The notes under the pieces are model-generated. The model ran no database searches. It saw only the letters and a program-made list of their open reading frames with translations, and was not told the origin of the DNA. Below, in pieces: positions 45,800 to 57,731 of a DNA stretch of 64,000 bases. The first letter of the stretch is position 1. Each line of letters opens with the position of its first letter. The stretch spans positions 855,001-919,000 of the forward strand of contig CALNXK010000009.1 of NCBI GenBank assembly GCA_942486035.1, in the 5' to 3' direction. Source of the DNA: Porites lobata (lineage: Eukaryota; Cnidaria; Anthozoa; Scleractinia; Poritidae). The translations under genes were made by a program, and so were the position numbers.

Positions 45800-48700
45800 T
45801 TAGCGATCTATGTCTTGGGCCCGCAGTAATTGGCGCTAGCTGTTGTGGTGTCTCCGCCTGTACTCCTGTGAATATATGTACACTTTTTTGTAGTTTCACT
45901 TATCTTGTTGTTTGGCGGAAGTTTGCGACTTGAGGCGTCGGCGGAAATTCAGGCTATTACAAAGCTTGAAAAAGAAAAAGAGCAGAGCATGCTGGTTTTA
46001 GATAGTGGGATTCCGGATACCAAGGCCCTGGATTCCAGATTCCACAAGCAAAAATTCCTCCAATTCCTGAATCCGGATTCTCTTGCACGGGGCGATGATA
46101 TTTGAATGCAAGCAAAGCAGTTAGATTCCTGAATAAGACGTCTTAGATAAAGGATAAGTCAAAAACTGGATTACCTAACAAACGATAAAAAACTATACAC
46201 AACCGCAATAGGTCTTTCTTTAATCTGGATGAATTACTGTCAGACTCTTTAAAATCTCTCTTCTTTACCATACAAGATGAAGAGATTCTGTTCGATTACC
46301 ATTTTCTCAAATCCACCTATAAGCTTAGTCTAGGTATAAAACATAATTACACAAACGCGTTATCGTCTACTTCACCTTCTTTCTAACTTCTTTTTGTATA
46401 TACTAAAACAGTGGATAGTGTTTTCGCGCACTCTAAATGGCTACTCAATCAGTGAATATCCTTCCCCTCCAGTTCCTCCGAGCGAGCGACGCCAAACTTG
46501 CGTAAGTTGCGAGCAAAATGCCTTCCCGGTTTGCTGCCGTAGCAAACAAAGAAATTTCACAATTAATCAAGCAAGCTGTTACCGAAATATACGAAGAAGG
46601 TGACGAAGTTAGGTTTGGAAGTTTTAACAGGTAAAGCTTTGTCTTTTTGGCTCGAATTTATCGATAAAACCGGTGAAAAAGTTTTTTGTTTAAAACTAAA
46701 TTATTTTAATAATCTTTTAATGTACAGAATGGTTTTAAATACAAAAAGAATTCACAACTCCTTTTGAAGAAATTTCCCCACAAGAGCTAAACAAATGCCT
46801 TTTAAAGTTTTATTTGTCGGCAAAAATTAGCGACGGCCGCGGCCGTTCGGTCATTATGCGCCAAAATTGTAATTGTTGGCAACAGTATTTGAGTTAAAAA
46901 TCATTATTTTTGCGCTCAATTATCTCACTGTTTTGGTATATACTAAAACAATTATTCACCTCAGTGTCGGTGGCGGGTGGTGGATATTTACCTCGCTGCT
47001 TCGTAGCTCGATAAATTACCACGACTAGCCACCTCCACTTCGGTGAACAATTGTTATGTAGTCTCCAGCAATGACTGGGTTTGTTTATAGAGGTACTATG
47101 AGGTACTATGAACACCGCAGAAGAACTAGTTACCAGGTAGGTCATCAAGACTAGCCTTGTTTTCACCGCTTTCACCGCTTTCTTCCTTCTTTCTTTATTT
47201 TTTATAGCAGCTAATAAAAGTTTTCTTATCTTTACAGGAAGCCGATTGGAAAAACTGGAACTTTTACAGAGATAGTAAAATTTTCTTTCGCAAATTTCAT
47301 CGTATTTAATAAAGAAATCGTGCAGGATAAAAGCACGGCTTTTGAAATTTCAGCACCACTGCCTTGCTACATTTCTGACTTCACGAACTTTCTTATGGGT
47401 GTGAAAAACGGCTGAACAATATTATGAAATCTAAAAAATATGAAATTGACTTTCATTTCCAAAATAAGATGGTTAATGACTTTTTAATGCTGCATTCGAG
47501 AACATGTACTCGAGTAATCTTCACGTTGAGGTAGCACAAAACAAAAAGACCGAAGATGAACAAACATCAGCTCAAAGAAAAAGGAAAATAATATTTATAG
47601 TTAATGCATTGTAGTCTTAATATCAATGATTCTTTTGAAGTTGACAAAATAAACCCTGGAGCGAGTGGCCATGTGACCTGTTCTTCCCGCCTAAAGGTTA
47701 TGTAGATGGAGCATTGTTTACAATTATTACCTGCTTCAACGTCGATGAGGGCAAACTCAAGAAAGCTCCCTCTTGTTTTTCAATGGAACTTATAGCCGTT
47801 CTTGTGACAGATTTTAATGAAAATTATGCGGAAAATCACCTTTTTCCGAATGGGTCATCACAACAAAACTGGAAAAGGAAACAGTATAAAAGTATGGAAA
47901 CCAAACTATTGTCCTTGATAAACTGAACAGAAAATTGGACCACAAAACTGAGAAAAAGGTCAAAAGTTGCTGAAATCACAAAACCGAAAACTGACCAGTA
48001 TCCCTTCTTTTAATAATAGGCCGCGTTAAGTTAGGTTCTTTGAAAATGTAGGTCACGGAATGCGGATCAAGGTAGTTTGAAAGAAACGCAAAGATGTAAG
48101 GCTTTTTACAAATATTTTAAAAAGAGTAAAGGACACACAGAAACCTTCACTTGAAAGTGCAATGCAATATTGTAAAACAAAATTTAAGTCAGTGTAGTCA
48201 AAACTGTTTGAAAGCCCCTTTGCAAGACAGTTTCATAATAGCAGGTTTGTCTTCTACTCCTACAAAACGCGAACACTGATCACATATCGATGACAAAATC
48301 TCGTTTTTTCAACATGCACACCTCCTCGAAGCACGTCTTACTACGCTATTAAACAAATCACGTGCATCCAGTGAAGCATGGGTCCCCAGTTATTAAGTCG
48401 GAAGGTGAGGGGCTGGTCTATCTTTCGATGCATTAGCAGTAGCAGGTTGAAAACTTGTGAAATACATACACTGCTAACTTTTATCTGTTTGGCCCCCACA
48501 AAATATGCAAATGAGGTCACGTGCCTCGCCACGCCCAGAAAAGCTTTGAACTAAAATGGGCACACTTTTTTCTACTTGTTTCATGATTTTAAGACCATTA
48601 GGTATGTCATTTCTGCGCTTGGCAATATCAACATTTTTTAAAGGACAAGCATGTTATATTGGGAGACTGGGTACTAGTCGGAAAACCCCGTTTATTTGCA

Positions 48701-49440
48701 AAATAAACGAGATATTTTAAAGTTGCCAAGCGCAGTTTTGTAGTTGCTTATATTTTGTATTTTCGTGCACCAGTTAAGTAAAATACTCAGGCTCTTGCTA
48801 AAAAGTGCGCCCGTTTTTTCTTAAAGATTTTTTGAGACTTTATGGAGCTGTAAGGTCACTGACTTAATTTGCATAATATTTGTGTGCTCGGAAGTATATA
48901 TAATTTTTTGTGGTTTATAATATTTTTTGGTATTTTGTGCACCATGATTCACAGTTCATATTATAGACCACCCCCTTCATTTTTACGGAAAAATAGCTGT
49001 TGTCCAATGCCTTAAATTACTTCAGAAAAGTATGAAGAATGGCCTTAATAACTTGCGCTTTTTCCGTTCCAGATGTGGAGGGGAATATATCTAAGAAATG
49101 ACTCTTATTGGTAAGATAACATTACATCCTCTTTATAATATGTGTTAGTTCTATGATTGAAGTCATAACATGAACTAAGGTCACGCACGAATCATAACTA
49201 GCATTTTAAAAAATGATTATATCAGGCTATTAGGGAGCGTGTCACGCTATTTACTATTAAAAGCTAAAACATGTCTTCGCAACAATTTGATTCTAAAAAA
49301 TTGGTCCAGATTTTTTATCTTATTAGTTAAGACTATATATAGGCATTGGAACTGTTTCCTGTCTTCTGTTGCACCGGACGGCAAGGATGGACATTTACTA
49401 AAACTTGAAAAACGGTGAGTCGGTGTGTTCAAATTTTAAT
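45800..49440. other. No supported gene; one possible orphan exon
   Basis: An ATG at ~46519 opens MPSRFAAVANKEISQLIKQA and ends at an AG|GTAAAG donor near 46631. The N-terminus resembles those of cnidarian DUF3504/Crypton-related proteins, but no following exon was found. (TATACTAAAACA) motifs at ~46398 and ~46935 may bound a repeat. The rest shows no feature I can support. Confidence 0.3.
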
Positions 49441-49444
49441 ACTA

Positions 49445-49620
49445 TACGCTACTTCCACATTTCCCATAATGCACCTTATTTGCCCCCCAAAATTTTACAT
49501 AAGCATTGTTTTCAATTTCTCTTGGGACGTCTGTAATACTCAGGAGAAATGAAAACAAAGGTTATGCAAAATTTGGGGGGGGTAAATAAGTTGCATTAGA
49601 GGAAATGTGGAAGTGGCGTA
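49445..49620. mobile_element. Palindromic MITE, relative of 24439-24606
   Basis: TACGCTACTTCCACATTTCC pairs with the complement at the right end. The inner block TTTGCCCCCCAAAATTTTAC matches the other copy's TTTGCCCCCCAAATTTTGCA, and the CTCTTGGGA/CAGGAG loop stem is also shared. The ends differ from the other copy, so the two are subfamilies. Confidence 0.8.
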
Positions 49621-49945
49621 TGCCTGCAAAAAAATACCTAAAAAAATATTATGGTTAATGATCCCTGGTAAATTTGTTTGACATATTCGTAATTTTTTTT
49701 ACTGCAGCATTTTGGGTATGGGCAGCAAGTAATGACTTCAGCACAGAATTGACCTTAATCAGCAATATCCTCTTCCAGTGACATAGCGCCTGTAAATCTT
49801 GTCACTGCTCAACTTTTTGCATTAATACATAAATGCTCACGTACAGCATCTAACGCATCTGACGATATTCTTGCCATGCCGGCTATAAATGTGAGGCATT
49901 CTTTCCACGATTTTCTAAATCTGAGGCTCCTATTTGTCCATAAAA

Positions 49946-50877
49946 CTAACAGCATAAACAACAAAACTTTCTGATCGTCGACTTGACTGTCTGTCTCACT
50001 TCTCTCATGCTCCAACAATAAATCGGTGGGTTATGATTGTGGAATTATGGTACATCATAGAAGTGGTAACTCCTTCTGCGATAACAATAGAGATACTATC
50101 ACCATACAAAGCTCTTACTATTTGAACCACAACAAATGGAAGATAGCACAATTTCAATATTAAGTAAATCCAGACTGACAAAGCTACTGTCCTTTTATAT
50201 TTGAACACATTTGCACGGGTGGACATTTGACGGTGTTCGCGTTCAGACTGAGATACAACCTGCGATTGTCGGTGTCGTAGTGTAAAATAAATTTTCAAGA
50301 AGCTAAACGTCGATACTACAAGACAAAATAGTGCAAACACACAGAATGTGATCATGAAAGCATCCTCTTTCAATAGGTAGAGCAGGCTCACTGAAAGAAG
50401 CAAGATCCAGAAAATAATCATAGTGCTGCTGACTCTTTTGAGTGTAACGATTTGTCTATACCTGAGTCCAAACAGTAAAGCAAGACTTCTGTCCATGCTT
50501 ATCAAAGTTATCGTACAAAGTGAAATCCCGCACAGTGCAAAACTAGAAATTTGCATTACGATTTCTGCGATTCGACAGATGTCAAATCTTTCTTCGATCA
50601 TTGAAGTTACGTAAATGACAAAACAAGGCTGCGCAACAAGTCCAACACAGAGATCAGTCAAGGCCAAAAAGAGAAAGAGCATTTTCGATGGAGGGCGTAA
50701 AGCTGAATTCTGAAGAGCAACTATAATAAGGAAGTTCCCTAGGACAGACGTGAAACAGAATATACTGTTTATAGTAACGCCTAAATACGAAATCCAAAAC
50801 GACTGAAAATCTTGTAATAGGTAGAAGTTCCTTGAGCACGTGAATTCGTGGATATTTTTCATACTTGAGCTCCCCAT
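49946..50877 (-). pseudogene. Class A GPCR with frameshift in TM7
   Basis: Single-exon receptor from ATG at 50877 (MGSSSMKNIHEF). Seven hydrophobic helices can be traced: VTINSIFCFTSVLGNFLIIV (TM1), MLFLFLALTDLCVGLVAQP (TM2), TM3 ending ISMDRSLALLF (DRY replaced by DRS), TM4 MIIFWILLLSVSLL, TM5, TM6 VALSVWIYLILKLCYLPF, then TM7. After NSTI the frame breaks at ~50031-50035. Two extra bases, once skipped, restore the NPPIYCW motif (NPxxY) and a normal tail ending CCLCC at a stop at 49946-49948. So the receptor is intact except for a two-base insertion, which is either recent inactivation or a sequence error. Ligand unknown. Confidence 0.8.
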
Positions 50878-50964
50878 GTCGGATATTGAATTCACATTCA
50901 AGTAATCGCACACGATGCTGCGTTCCCAGATGAGACCAATATAGTAGCTGGTACGTTTTCTCAA

Positions 50965-51515
50965 ATATTACACAAAAATCACTAGAAAATTGAACATCAA
51001 ATTGGATAAGTTATGCCAACGAAAATTTTTGCAAGTGTTTGGTGGGAAAGAACACGTTCCGTATCTGAGCCCTAAATGTAACTTGACAAGTCCGTGATAT
51101 CAATATTTACAATTACATATTATCTTTTGCAAAAAAAGAAATAAACATAAATTATTTTCCTACAACTTATGGCAGCTTTATTTGTATACTGGCACTGTGG
51201 TAAACAAACCGAAGTGAACGAACAGCAATAATCAGATAAAAGCCCATTTGCCTTTCATTAGATAAGACAAACACCAAGGTGGCTTAATTGTTGTGTTTTC
51301 ACCTGCTGTTGTCCCTTGTTCGTCACGTCGTTATAAGAGACCTTTAATTCCTGATATTCGGGGACGAAGGCTACTACGAAGATGAGATTTGACTGAAAGT
51401 TTTTTCGCGTACTGTATTTTCAAAAAATAGATACCACCGAAAGCTTTATTGTACTTTTTTTCACCATAAAAAATTAGCACTGTTATCTTCATTGATGGGG
51501 GATACGCCCTCTCCT
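50965..51515. other. No gene seen
   Basis: Spacer upstream of the frameshifted receptor. Promoter elements were not recognisable. Confidence 0.35.
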
Positions 51516-51746
51516 GGAGCCTGTTTCTCGAAAGTCCGGATAATTAACGGGCCCGGTAAGCTGTCTCCGTCTACATTAAAGATCGAGGTTTCAATAGTTT
51601 TGCATCTAACGTGATAAAACTGTCAGTTAATGAAACAAAATGGAGTTGTTTGCTAGCCAGGACCCGCGTTCTTATTCTTTATATTTTGATTTGAATATTT
51701 GATTTCGGGCCCGTAAAGTTACCGGGACTTTCGAGAAACGGGTCCC
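51516..51746. mobile_element. MITE with GTTTCTCGAAAGTCC ends
   Basis: GGAGCCTGTTTCTCGAAAGT at the left matches the complement of ACTTTCGAGAAACGGGTCCC at the right, with GGGCCCG motifs inside both ends. About 231 bases, no ORF. Confidence 0.75.
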
Positions 51747-52590
51747 TGATCCCAAAATGGAAAAAACTTCTAACATTTGATAACTTGTTCCATTATCCCG
51801 CCATCCTCGCTAAAACTCGTCGTATAACGACGACGACTATCACGTTTTCCCGCCAAAATGACGCGGTTTCAAGCGCTCTTGTTTATACTTAGAGAATCTC
51901 GTACTCGTAATTCGACCTCGGTTTAGAATCTATAAGGTCTCTATTGTTACATTCGCTTCTACTAGACATTGTCCCATGTAAGGTATTCCGGTTTCTGCAA
52001 TCCGGGGAATTTTTGTTTGTGGAATCACGATTGGAAACCGGAATCCAAGTTTCACTGACAATAAATGTAGAATCCAGTGCCCGGAGTCCGGAAACCACGG
52101 CGTGAATACAGAATCCACGACAGTCTTAGATTACCTCTGACATAGGGCCATAGATACCTCACGCGAAGACGCTTGACTTGGAGTACAATGGCCTAGTAAC
52201 CAGTGCGCCCTACCTATATAAGTCATTTCATTCGGGAAGCCGGCCTTTGACAAGGCTGGGGGCACTGGAGCTTTAAGGAATCAACAAGCGCAATGAAATC
52301 AATCAACATTTCATTTTAATTTACTTCATTTTTATGGTGCTTATGCAGTTTTTCTATCGTCATCTATAATATGTATTATTTTATTGTTTGCATAGTTCAG
52401 AATATTCACTGAACCCCATTGCCTGTCATATTAATTACATACTATTTTCATTTTTATTACCTCTTTTCGTCTCATTAAAGTTTCATGCATTTACTTTAGT
52501 AGCGTCTGTTCGCGTTTATTGTCTGTTCATTTACCAAGCATATTTATCACTTTAGTTTCAAAATTCTTATATTGTAATTGACAATCCTAT

Positions 52591-52673
52591 CAACCTCGTC
52601 CCCAGGGTGCTTTTCCCTGGCTTTTCCCGCCCCACCTCCAAAGCGAGGGAAAAGCGCCCTGGGGACGAGGTTG
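52591..52673. mobile_element. 83-bp palindromic MITE with perfect 8-bp target duplication
   Basis: CAACCTCGTCCCCAGGGTGC at the left and its near-complement (GCGCCCTGGGGACGAGGTTG) at the right; inner TTTTCCC and GGGAAAA pair too. AATCCTAT lies exactly on both sides (52583-52590 and 52674-52681). Very small, with a clean insertion boundary. Confidence 0.9.
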
Positions 52674-52681
52674 AATCCTAT

Positions 52682-53540
52682 CCAGGTGCGGATCCAGGAT
52701 TTTTCTTAACAGGGGGTGCACCACTAACTGACTGATGACGTAAAGATTTTAAAAGCGAATACGAAAAAGAGGTCTTTTGACTAGGAAATAACATAATGTG
52801 AACTGTTGAGAATACATACTTAACGATACAGCAGATTTTGTATGACTGTGAAGCGACTGCACAGTGTTAATCAGAAAGCCGCAGATCATCTGGGGGGGTG
52901 GGTGCGCACCCCCCTGCACCCTCCCCCTAGATCCGCCCCTGCTATCTGACGAAAAACTCTATTTTGTTTCAGCACACAGTGGCCGTTTGTATTTAAAACA
53001 GAAACATCGGACACAAATAATACAAAATATTATTTTCAGTTCTATTTTCAATTTTCATTCTCTTTCCTTTTCTTCGCCCAGAGGCCGATCAGCTCGCTGT
53101 TGAATATTGCTGTTGTTTCCTCTACCACGACGAACGATGCACTACTGCGGTAACTTTGTTCCGCGCAAATGGCAATCCCTCATACGATAGAAAACTGAGA
53201 CTGAACTTGAGTATAATCAGGTTTAAACTGTCTTTTTATAAGCAATCAATTTTTAATTTTCTCATTCGAACTGAGAGGTAACCTTCTCTCCGGAATAATT
53301 ACCCCTACTGTGAGAATAGAGCCGGTTTTCACATGGCGTCAAGGGGGCCATATTGGTGTTCCAAAGCAGTCCTTTGGGAGTCGACTTCTTTTCTTATGCG
53401 AAAGATTTCTTTTGTTGCATTACATTTGCATAGATGCTGGTCACGTGAGTGACAACGCTCTAAGTTTTGAATTAACAATGATTACTTTTATCTTTATTAT
53501 TTTCTTGATTAATTAACGAATCAGAGTTAGCTATATATAG
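52682..53540. other. No gene seen
   Basis: No coding exon or defined repeat supported. Confidence 0.35.
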
Positions 53541-53544
53541 TTTT

Positions 53545-53603
53545 TGCAATATTGTAACATTTACTCTGTTGCATTAGTCATGCAAATAAAACTTGTTTTT
53601 GTT
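53545..53603 (+). repeat. LINE 3' tail, copy 2
   Basis: TTTGCAATATTGTAAC ... GTCATGCAAATAAAACTTG then TTTTTGTTGG. Same tail as 22285-22337 and 62893-62952. No ORF fragment recognised upstream, so it is a severely 5'-truncated insertion. Confidence 0.7.
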
Positions 53604-53627
53604 GGTGTTATTTTCTTAGAGACCAGG

Positions 53628-53748
53628 GCCCTGTTGCTCGAAGCATGGTTAGCGTTAACCAGCGTTTAATACCTTGACAGCGTATTGGTTTTGATACTGC
53701 TTAACCAATGGTTAAAGCTAACCATGCTTTGAGTAACTCAGCCCAGAC
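53628..53748. mobile_element. Short MITE with GAAGCATGGTTAGC ends
   Basis: GGCCCTGTTGCTCGAAGCAT at the left and its near-complement (ATGCTTTGAGTAACTCAGCC) at the right. GGTTAGCGTTAACC and GGTTAAAGCTAACC pair inside. It directly follows the LINE tail. Target duplication not resolved. Confidence 0.7.
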
Positions 53749-54428
53749 ATGTACCCTTAAAGAATCGTTCTAAACCTAAATTTTTACCTTTGTTCACCTT
53801 TATAAGTAGTTACAACACGGGTCAGCGTTAAGGGTTCTGATTTCCAGTGTCGCGTAATTTTTTCCGTGCGTACGTGCGCAAAATTTACTTTCGTGCGTAG
53901 CTAAGAACGAGTCAGTGGAAACCAACCTTAAGTGTAGTTCATACACTAGAAGGAATGCTTGACTCTATTTCCCACCAAAAAATGTTATTTCCACTCCAGT
54001 TTCCAGACCTGGCGACCCACACACATTTTCAAACCTGAAATTACTTAGATAAGACGCCAACAAAACGATTTCTTAAAATCCATTTTGAATTTGCATACTA
54101 TCTTTCTTTCTTAATCATTTGAAATTGAAACGAAAAATACGTTTATAAATTCTCGTAGTTCCTTCGACAACCATACCCGATTCCAGACCAAAATGTGCAA
54201 AGTCTTTACTCGTTTTCCAGATGGAAACGGCGCAAAAACCATAACCTTTGGGGCGGCACATACCTATATATATCTTACATAAAGGAGTACCTTCCGCGGG
54301 AAAGAGATCGAACCTTTGGGGCAAAGTGTCTAAAAGAATTTTGTGGCCGATTGTAGATAGACTAAGTGAATAAAAGAAATGCTAACCAAACTTCATTCAC
54401 AGCATCATAAACAATTTTTCACCATTTC

Positions 54429-55427
54429 TTACTTTGAAATAGTGAAAACCCCCCCTTTGATTGAGCCGTTTAACTGAAACTCATTCATATCAGTATTTCG
54501 AAGATAAGCAGGAGTCCAAGTTTCTCGCGCGATATCAACAACCTTACGCAATCCAAGCAATTTAACAAACGCTTTGCGATACCTGCTACTTCTTACGCAG
54601 TATATGTAAGGGTTAATTGATGAATTGCATGTTGCCAAGGCTTGGGCTAAATAGAAAATCCACTTGGATCTCCCATCATTTTTCGATAAAAGTTTCAAAC
54701 TGATTAAAAACGGAACCCAACATGCAATTGCCACTCCAAGAAGAATGATGATAGTTTTGGCCGCTTTACGTTCACTGCCACCAACAAAGCGGTTTTGCGC
54801 TTGTATCACTACATCCTCCAGTCTTTTGGCTATGTAAAATATGTAAGCGTAGATCATTCCTGTTCCAGCGATGGTTAATATGAAGTACATTGCAAGATAA
54901 AACCCTGACATATATCCTCTGGAATAAATTATTCCATTAGTAACCGAAAATACCCAAATGTAGATAACAGTGATGATAGCCCGTCTCCTTGTTACAATCT
55001 GGTCATATTTCAGGGGAAAGCGAATGGAAATAAGACGCTCCACAGTCACCCCAAACATGTTTGTAATTGATGCAGTGAGCGATAAATACCCAAGGAACCT
55101 TGAGAAAGATACCAAGGATAAATTTGCCTCTTGTAACTGTGCAGCCCGATATGCTTTCAATGGTTGATACGTTGTTGTGACAAGGATATCTGATAGCGAT
55201 AGGCTGAAAATGAATAAGTCCGCTATGGTTCTTAAGTTTTCAAACTTCATTATGGACCATAAAACTAAGGCGTTGCCGAGAGTCCCCACAAGGCTAGCCA
55301 CGCCCAGTATTGTACATATAATAACCACATGTGGATGATCAATAACTTCAGGAGTTTGACCTTGTGGTAAAACTGTGGGAGTTGAATTGGTTGAAGAAGA
55401 GTTCTGCAGATATAAAGTGCTTTCCAT
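54429..55427 (-). CDS. Class A (rhodopsin-like) GPCR, intact single exon
   Basis: A 332-residue receptor from ATG at 55427. The N-terminus is short, with N-glycosylation sites NSS (9-11) and NST (14-16). TM1 carries GNALVLWS, TM2 SLSLSDILVT, TM3 ends VTVERLISIRFPL (DRY replaced by ERL), TM6 has CWVPFLI (CWxP type), and TM7 has NSSINPYIYCV (NPxxY). It acts at the plasma membrane through G proteins. The usual extracellular disulfide seems absent: no Cys at the top of TM3, and the loop after TM4 is very short (YSRGYMSG). No ligand can be inferred. It is one of four receptor loci on the same strand within 14 kb, with no introns inside the coding region, typical of expanded cnidarian GPCRs. Confidence 0.9.
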   Translation of the reverse strand: MESTLYLQNSSSTNSTPTVLPQGQTPEVIDHPHVVIICTILGVASLVGTLGNALVLWSIMKFENLRTIADLFIFSLSLSDILVTTTYQPLKAYRAAQLQEANLSLVSFSRFLGYLSLTASITNMFGVTVERLISIRFPLKYDQIVTRRRAIITVIYIWVFSVTNGIIYSRGYMSGFYLAMYFILTIAGTGMIYAYIFYIAKRLEDVVIQAQNRFVGGSERKAAKTIIILLGVAIACWVPFLISLKLLSKNDGRSKWIFYLAQALATCNSSINPYIYCVRSSRYRKAFVKLLGLRKVVDIARETWTPAYLRNTDMNEFQLNGSIKGGVFTISK

Positions 55428-55429
55428 TG

Positions 55430-57725
55430 TGTTCTGTGGTCTCTAAACAGAACCTAAAATCTCTACAAGAGCGGGTTCGAACAGGCAATCCTAAACAAGG
55501 AAAGATCACACAATTAAACCTGAAAATTTGTTAGAGTAGGGATGTTTTGCTTTAGAAATGACAGAAATTGAAAAGGTTAAAACCCAGTTCAAGGCAGACA
55601 AATTGCTTAATACAGTGGAACCAGCCCAAATGACCACTCCATAATGCAGCCTGCCGGTTGTTAAGACGAAGTTTCTGGTCCTAGCAAAAATTCCAGTTAT
55701 TATCTTTTTCTCCCGGAAAGAGCTATAAATCCCACCACCTTGTTATTGCCGCCAACGACCAAATCCTCAAATGCATTTATTTTTTCACAATTTTACCTCT
55801 TAAATGAAGGAAACTAATAATGTTTCATTATTACGACAACAGTTCATAGACAGCGAAGTAGACTTCAGTCCGGAATGTAACATGAGTGCAGCGGCAGCTT
55901 GGACTTATAATTTATCTTGAGCTGAGTCAAAGTTCGGTGATATCAACAGAATATCAAAAAATTATTGCCAGTTGAAAGAGGTTTTCTGTGATACACCCAT
56001 ATGCGATCAAGAAATTTTGGCATTCAAAATGATTAGGCTCTCAACCAAAAGAGAACCAAAGACTTAATCCATTTTTCCTAGTGCGTTCTTGCTGTCTTGT
56101 AAATGAGACCGGCGTGATATGGGCAGTTGATTGGAACTCAGATTATACCGTAGCATTGTTAGTTAATGAAAAGCCGTCCTCAGCTTTTTTCGCAAAGATA
56201 ATCATTACCATTAGTGTATTCCTCTAAAATGTTTGTCTGTAGCAGACTACAATTGTCCTAAATTGTCACATTATGACACATGTTGTTGAAGAAAAGTATT
56301 TCTATACATTAATCCATGGTTTCGACCAAAAAGCGTCGTCTAAAAAAACACGAAGATAGGCAGCATTATAGCACTCTAAAGTTGTAGTCCAGAAACGATA
56401 AAGTTTATAATTATCAGCTCATGAAAACACGTACATTTGCATGGAAAATTCAAGATATAGAATAAGGTTCATGTTTTTACTTCCTGCCAAATCGTCCAAG
56501 TTAAAAAAGATGGCTTTCAATTTTTTAGACCCTTTTCGGACTCAGATCTCGATAAATTCCGCAAACTAACTTACCGTAGAATTACACTGTAGATTATAAC
56601 TCTGTTCTCATTCACTGGTTTTGGCTTTGACTTTCGTCTCAAATCTTTGTACATGTGATATATAAACTACCGGCTTCAAAGAAACTGGAAATAACATCAC
56701 GGGCAATCAGATATTTTAACATATGAAAAATATTTCATTTAATTGTGAAAAATGGCTATTTATATATTTCACTATAATCCGGCAGGTGTGTAAAATTTCT
56801 TATGTTGATTGCGTAACTTCCGTAATAATGACAGATTAAGTCGATGATAAGATGAGCCAAGCCAGTCAAAATTACAAAAGACTAGTTTTCGCATTTTTGG
56901 GAGAGAAAAGTTTAGAATGTTGATTTTTTGCCTTTTCGCTCGGCTGCATGTCGGGGAGAGCGATAATGTTCAACTAATTGCAATGGGCGGATTTAGCAAA
57001 GACAACGCAGTATATCTAATAAGAACACTAAAGTACGCGGAAATCTTTCGGTGCTAAATTTGCCGTTCTGCCATTGGTCAAGTCGGCTTTTAGATCTGCG
57101 CTGCATTGCCGTGGCTAAATCTGCCTAATGACTTGGAAATCGCAAACTAAAAATGGAAAAAGTGAAGAACAATTACAGGCTTATTGGCAAGCTGCTCAGC
57201 TGCATGTTCCAGAGAAAAGAAGCGCGGATACACAATAAAAATCTGAGAAAAAGAAGGTGGTTTAATGTTCACTTAAAACTCTCATAATGTACGGTCACTC
57301 TCGTTTTTCTTGGTAGAAATAATCCACATTTTATGTACAAGACAATTACGCTTTTACTATGTGTCAGTTCGGTCGGTAATATGTAATCGGAATATTTTCC
57401 TGGCCTTTCCTCCGATCAGTCTTAAGCTATTCCTACTAGATACTAAGCAATCAATGGGAAAATTTTGCCTTTCATTTTGTAACCTTCCCCCCCCCCTCCC
57501 CCGCCCCCATTGCGAAAATAAACTAGTGGCTAGTGGTGGCGTCGCGAATACCGGTATGCCAGTTGTTTTCTTGGGTTAGGACTACAGAAAGGATAGTTGA
57601 TCCGCGCTGCATCATGGGATACCGGAATAAACCTCCTTTGGACTAGAGAAGACCTTCAAGTCTTTTTGAAGCGTTTCAGTCTCCGACAAAAATTGTCATA
57701 ATGCACAAGGCTCGACTCTCTTTCT
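55430..57725. other. No gene seen
   Basis: 2.3 kb between receptor genes without a supported exon or clear repeat, except a C-rich run at 57487-57510. It should include the promoter and 5' UTR of the receptor at 54429-55427 and the 3' UTR of the one at 57732-58670. Confidence 0.35.
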
Positions 57726-57731
57726 CCCGCA

